From positions 3,702,721 to 3,766,720 of the forward strand of contig OZ038321.1 in NCBI GenBank assembly GCA_964035795.1: DNA of 64,000 nucleotides, in the 5' to 3' direction. The position numbers and the translations under genes were made by a program. The stretch comes from Pterobdella sp. o SKG-2022 (lineage: Eukaryota; Annelida; Clitellata; Hirudinida; Piscicolidae). Within the stretch, counting starts at the first letter, position 1. Every line of letters starts with the position of its first letter. The notes below the pieces were generated by a model that was not told the DNA's origin, did no database searches, and saw only the letters and a program-made list of their open reading frames with translations. Positions 50,229-64,000 of the stretch are shown piece after piece.

Positions 50229-53084
50229 ATGATGAAGAATGACCGCAGCACTAGGGTTGAAGCCCCTAACTCAAGATCTGTTACTGTACAAGCATGTTCA
50301 TTACTGAACTCGAATGACGATATGCTCCCAAATCCTTCTGGAAGGAGTACATCTGATGGTAAATGCAGAACAGGTCGCCAAACATTAGACTGTCGCAAAA
50401 GCTTAATCGTTGCGTTTCAGAACGTGAGAACATTGCGCAGTCAGGCTAAACAGGCAGAACTCTCTTATTTGATGAAAGCTAACGGTGTGGAAATAATTGG
50501 ACTGACTGATCACAAGATTATGCATAGCGATTTCATAAACTACAAAGGGGTTAATGGATATCTACTCATAACTTCAAGTGCATGGCAAAATGTGCCAAAT
50601 GGCGGGGTTGGACTCATGATGAACAATAAGTTGAAGGATTGCATTACAAATATTAATGCTATCAGCCTTAGAATCCTTAGAGTAGATTTCACTGGAAATC
50701 CTGCAACTACTCTCCTAGTTCATTATTCTTCTGTGGAGGGCAACAATGAAGCAGATGAGCATTCCAGCTTGCTGAGTGACTCAATCAAAGAATGCCCCAA
50801 TCACGACATTGTTCTGGTAATCGGTGATTGCAACGCTCACATTGGAAATGAAGCAACAAAATATACATATCACCAAAAAACAAATCATAATGGAGCACCT
50901 ATTAACTTATCTCAAGAAAACCATTTGATGATAGCAAACACCTGTTTTCAAAAAAAGTCCGGAAAACTATGGACCTACCTATCAAATATGGGAGGAACAA
51001 AATCGCAACTAAATTAAATTCTCATTAACAAAAAGTGGAAGAATTTGATCAAGAATCTAGAGGCGTACAGTTCCTTTGCGTGCATCGGAGTCATTTCTGC
51101 TCGATTGAAACTTAGTCTTAGAAAAGTCAAAACACCGGCACAAAAGAAATTATACAACTGGTCAGCACTCAGCAACAATGAAGAGTTGCAACATCAATAT
51201 ACGATTCAGCTAAGAAATAGATACGCTGAACTATGTATTGAGGGTGAAGATATCACGGAAAAATATGATAAGCTAATAAAAGCAAACAATGAAACGGCTC
51301 ACTTACTTCTTCAAACAAGAAAACACAAAAACAAGACAAACTTCGCAAATAATGAAAAGGTTATTGAACAAAGATATAAAGTTCAAAAAGCGTTTGATTT
51401 ATATCAAAGAGAGGCAAATGAAACTACCAGTGAAAACCTCCAATCAAAAAAAGCGAAACTTTATAGAATTTACAACAAACTATGCCAAGAACAATTGGCA
51501 CAGAAAATTGCATTAATTGAAACAGCAGCCAAACGTGGTCAATGCTCCAAGTGCTGGAATCTCATAAATGATGTAAGTGGTCGTAGAAGCTCCAAAAAAG
51601 GCATTTTCAAAGGCAAGAACAAAGGTGAAAGGATTAGAAGCTGGTACAGTCATTTCAGCCATTTACTGTGTAAGGAACCTACAATATAAGATGATTGTGG
51701 TCCTCAGGTTCAAACAATATTTGAAGATTTACTGATAGAAACTGGGCCTTTCACCAATAAAGAATATCTTGCAGTCAAAAAATATCTTAAGCTTGGAAAA
51801 GTTTTTGGTGAAGACGGTATTCCAAACGAACTTGAAATACTGCAATATAGACGACATCGTTTTAGAATATGCTAACTCACTTCTTTTAGACGGTCATAAG
51901 CCTCAACAATGGTCTGACATCAACATTCTACCTCTACCAAAAGGCGGGGACCTCAGTAATGCATCTAACTATAGAGGATCGGTCTGTCAGCTATGATGTC
52001 AAAAGCAGTGAACAAGCTTATACTAAATCGAATTCAACCTCAACTAGACCCACTATTCAGAAACAACCAAAATGGATTTCGACCCAAAAAAAATACCACA
52101 GCTCACATTCTAGCGCTTCGAAGAATAATTGAAGAAGCAAAAAGAAATAATGTCCCTGCAACCATAGTTTTTGTGGATTTCAGTAAAGCATTTGATAGCA
52201 TTCACAGAGCAAAAATGATGCAAATCCTCAAAGCATATGGAATTCCAAATGAACTTGTCAATGCCATACAAAAACTATACGAGGAAACAAGAGCTAAGGT
52301 ACTCTCTTTTGATGGTGAAACTGAATATTTTGAAATTTTAGGAGGTGTTTTTCAAGGGGACACACTGGCTCCATATCTTTTCACCATTGTTATTGACTAC
52401 ATTATGAGGATGGCTATTGATGGTAAAGAAGAACTTGGCTTCATTCTTAATCCAAAAAGAAGTCGTCGATATTCAGCGGAAGTAATAACTGAGCTCGATT
52501 ATGCTGACGATACGCCTTCATGTCACGAAATAGCTGAGGCCAAAAAGCTCCTAAACCGAATGAATCCGAAGCTGCAAAAAATGGATTATACTGCAATGCC
52601 AAAAAAACCAAAATGATGAGGTTTAACGAGGATAGTATCAATGACATCAAATCTATCAGTGGTGCTTTCATAGAAGAAGTTGACAATTTCAAGTACTTAG
52701 GTGGTTGGATGAAATGCTGTCAACACGATGTGAAAGCTAGGAAGGCGCAGGCATGGATGGCTTGTCACAAACTCAAAAAAAATCTGGAAGTCATCAATGA
52801 ACAGAGAAATAAAAATCAGGTTATTTCTGGTGACGGTCGAGTCAGTGCTGCTCCATAACTCTGAAGCGCGGACTCTTACTTCTGCTTTAACTAAATCACT
52901 AAATGGAGCTTATACCAGAATGCTTAGAATGGCACTAAACATATCTTGGAAACAACACGTGACAAATGAAGAACTGTACGGTGATCTGCCAAAATTAAGC
53001 TGTAAGATTAGAGAGCGTATACTGAGACTTGCCGGTCATTGTGTTCGGCACCGAGAAGAGATAGCCTCGAAACTTGTTCTGTAG
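50229..53084 (+). pseudogene. Broken endonuclease-reverse transcriptase ORF of the LINE
   Basis: RT motifs are split over frames: INILPLPKGGDLSNASNYRG (51920), FRNNQNGFRPKKNTTAHIL (52060), TIVFVDFSKAFDSIHR (motif A), GVFQGDTLAPYLFTIVIDY (motif B, Q-G-D variant), TELDYADDTPS (motif C, YADD with intact catalytic Asp pair), DNFKYLGGWM, and a C-terminal KIRERILRLAGHCVRH. Breaks lie near 51017, 51690, 51990, 52615 and 52855. Motif order and length fit one original ORF of roughly 950 codons, so the copy is full length but inactive. Confidence 0.85.
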
Positions 53085-53248
53085 CAACCTTTGGCAAGAA
53101 ACCCAAAAAGAGGAAAAAAAGCAATAAATTATGTTGACACTCTGGCGAGAGACATCGACCTAGAAAGCACTAAAGAAATTGAGAACGCAATGCTGGACAG
53201 GGAATCATGGAGAAGCTTCATCACTTTGGCTCGACTAAAAAGTCGGCT

Positions 53249-53415
<167 letters not shown>

Positions 53416-53423
53416 TAACGTTC

Positions 53424-55224
53424 ATACATCATATTCTCTTATTTATTTAGAAATTTTGGCCTCTTAGACAGTGGTCATTGTATAACTCAACCAACTTGAA
53501 ATATTTCTCATCCCTTTCAGCCCCATCAATCTTCTGGCTCTCAACGCCCTTTTGCAAGCAAAATAAACTAAATGAGTATACTTTCAAAACACTGGTTAGT
53601 GTTATTATGATTAACTAAACTAGCCTATTAACAAAAACGATTTGAATCAAACACTTTTATTAACTGAATAATAATACGAAGCTTTTCGTAAGTTGAACTC
53701 ACATTATCAAGTATACAAACTTAAAGACGTTGTTTTTATTCAGTACATTAAGAAAATTACTTACAACAGAAAATTATTAAATGATTAATAATTATATTTA
53801 AATGACTGAAAATACTTCAATTTAAAAAAAAAAACTATTTTTTTTATTATCAACCAATCAAATACTTTTTTTGTGATTTTCTTGAGGTGTGAGTGATGGC
53901 TCCGTTAATGGCTTGACACCGTACAGGAGCTTAGCTTATGGCACAGTCGAATCGAAACATACAAGCGACAACCTCACAAAAACCTATCTGATTGGTTGAG
54001 AAAAATTCATTAAATAGATATAAAATTTTATTATTTGGATAATATTATTGATTGAACTGAATAAATATAAATTAATTATAAATTTAATTTAATGAATATT
54101 ATGAAGAATTGAAGCTGTATGAGAAGTTTTCAGCCACGATACTCGATAGGCACTAAACTCCCAGTAGCATGACCCATGGGTGAAGACCAGCAACCCGTAG
54201 TTGGAGGGCTCTTACTAAATGCTTAAAAAACAATCAACATTTTAAGAAAAATCTTTTTTGAAGGATTTTCATTTTTGCATCTTTGCTGTCAAATTGATTC
54301 ATTTTAAAATTATTTTGATATTTAATTTTTATACACTAGGCTTCCAAAACTCCAGACATCCTGGAATTTGATGTTGCCGGTTTTTTCAATAGTTTGGTAA
54401 AAGTTGCCTCATTTATAACTCACATATTTAATAATGAATATTTGTTTAAGTGGACTTAAAAATTAATTAAATAGTTATTTTTTTGAGTTATTTTCAAAAG
54501 GTTTTTCAGCCATTTTCAAAATGTTTCTCAAAAGTCAGAGTAAGCATACATTACTCAAATAAAATATTTCTTTTCCACTGTTCCAAACCACCTAATTAGG
54601 AACAGCATAATAAGCACCCTCTCACTAGTTTTTTATATTATTTCAAACTATTAAATAGCTTTGCATAAAACTATTTGGATAAACAGTGGAAAATTTGTCT
54701 CGATCGACTAAAAACATTAACACAAAAAACTTCATGCTATTTTTCCATGTGAATCATGACCGTTGGAACAACTTCAAAATAAATGTTTTCAACAAATGTG
54801 TTCAATAGTTTTTGATACACAAAAATATTCTCACAATCTACTAAGCAAAATATCAAATTATTCTATAGCAGATGTATCTGTGGTAGACTTGCGCTTTTAC
54901 CAGTTCATCTGAAAATAAATCATAAAATTAAATTTTTAATACCTTTTTTTAAATAGAATTTTCTTAATCATCTTATCAAGTTTAAAATTATTCAGATTAT
55001 ATTTTGATTAGTCATCTTTATTTGATATTTTTAAACCTTTATTATGTTACTAAGATGAATCTTTTAGAAGCACCCAACTTTTCTCAAAGGAGGTTTCGAC
55101 GGTTGAATGGCGGAGGGAGGTTTGTGATGTTAGTTGTGTGGTACAACATACTATCTTTATTTAAATTAAAAAAATAGTTTTAAAAACTCACTTGAATGAA
55201 AGTTGTCAAAAAATTTGTTTAAAT
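53424..55224. other. Intergenic spacer and probable dystrophin 3' flank
   Basis: The stretch has no gene that I can support. It holds a copy of the small inverted-repeat family at 53682-53725 (acgaagcttttcgtaagttg, then aactcacattatcaagt). Two short antisense-compatible stretches, near 55085-55140 and 54840-54905, could be further dystrophin 3' exons, but neither has a family signature. Confidence 0.45.
53682..53725 (+). repeat. Clean end of the small inverted-repeat element
   Basis: The 44 bases acgaagcttttcgtaagttg then aactcacattatcaagt represent the best-preserved version of the repeat core in this window. A partner inverted copy is not seen nearby. Confidence 0.6.
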
Positions 55225-55314
55225 CTAATTCCAACCATTTTTATTAGAGCGTAAAGGATCTGGTGACTCGATTAACGAGATCATTCTTCCGTCCTGGTGG
55301 TGTGAGCACTTTCA

Positions 55315-63788
<8,474 letters not shown>

Positions 63789-64000
63789 CTAACAATGAAG
63801 AGAATTTGTTTAATTGAAACTTTGAGAAAATTGAATTTCCAAATAGCGTTTTTTTTTAAATTTAATTAACATGGAAATTATTGAAACCGAAAATTGTTTT
63901 AACGGATTCATCTCAGTTTGAAATCTCATGTAATTTTATTTTTTAAGATGGACAATTATAGAAATTTTATTTTTATCAAATTCTTATTTTACGGTGAACA

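Overview
This window is nuclear DNA from an AT-rich, intron-containing animal genome, most likely an invertebrate. The phylum cannot be fixed from the sequence alone; a protostome is my guess, from the DUF704x-like protein family and the LINE/SINE content. Four multi-exon protein genes can be rebuilt by hand. In each one the proposed exons end at GT/AG sites with matching phases, and their translations align with known family signatures.

Layout. (1) About 365-6465, minus strand: a partial cell-surface or secreted protein with four Ig-type domains and one fibronectin-III domain; it runs off the left edge, and its 5' (signal-peptide) exon was not found. Its introns hold broken RTE-like LINE pieces in both orientations. 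(2) 6466-20029: no gene seen; it holds a tRNA-Lys-derived SINE, short tandem repeats and an ATT microsatellite. (3) 20030-41718, plus strand: a 13-exon secreted or membrane-anchored protein of about 1257 aa. It resembles the Cys-rich invertebrate proteins built from DUF7042-DUF7045-type modules and has an unusual, very basic insertion of about 470 residues near its N terminus. Its third intron carries an L2-type LINE with an open 639-aa reverse transcriptase. (4) 42819-49132, minus strand: a complete 8-exon, 514-aa DHHC palmitoyltransferase of the ZDHHC9/14/18 group. (5) 49872-53412, plus strand: an apparently full-length but frameshifted LINE with a (TAAG)n tail, flanked by an 11-bp target-site duplication. 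(6) About 55315-63788, minus strand, running off the right edge: the 3' part of a dystrophin/utrophin gene (spectrin-like helices, WW, EF-hand region, ZZ, C-terminal coiled coil) in at least 22 small exons.

The four genes are not an operon and show no obvious shared pathway. Dystrophin and the Ig/FN3 protein are both cell-surface or adhesion-type products, and the DHHC enzyme is a Golgi/plasma-membrane acyltransferase, but any link is only positional. Between and inside the genes are a recurring small inverted-repeat element family (core near ACGAAGCTTTTCGTAAGT), several fold-back palindromes, and long AAT/ATT microsatellites. No CRISPR array, rRNA gene or functional tRNA was seen. The most unusual items are the basic insertion in the DUF704x-like gene, the divergent compact dystrophin, and the mobile small inverted-repeat family.
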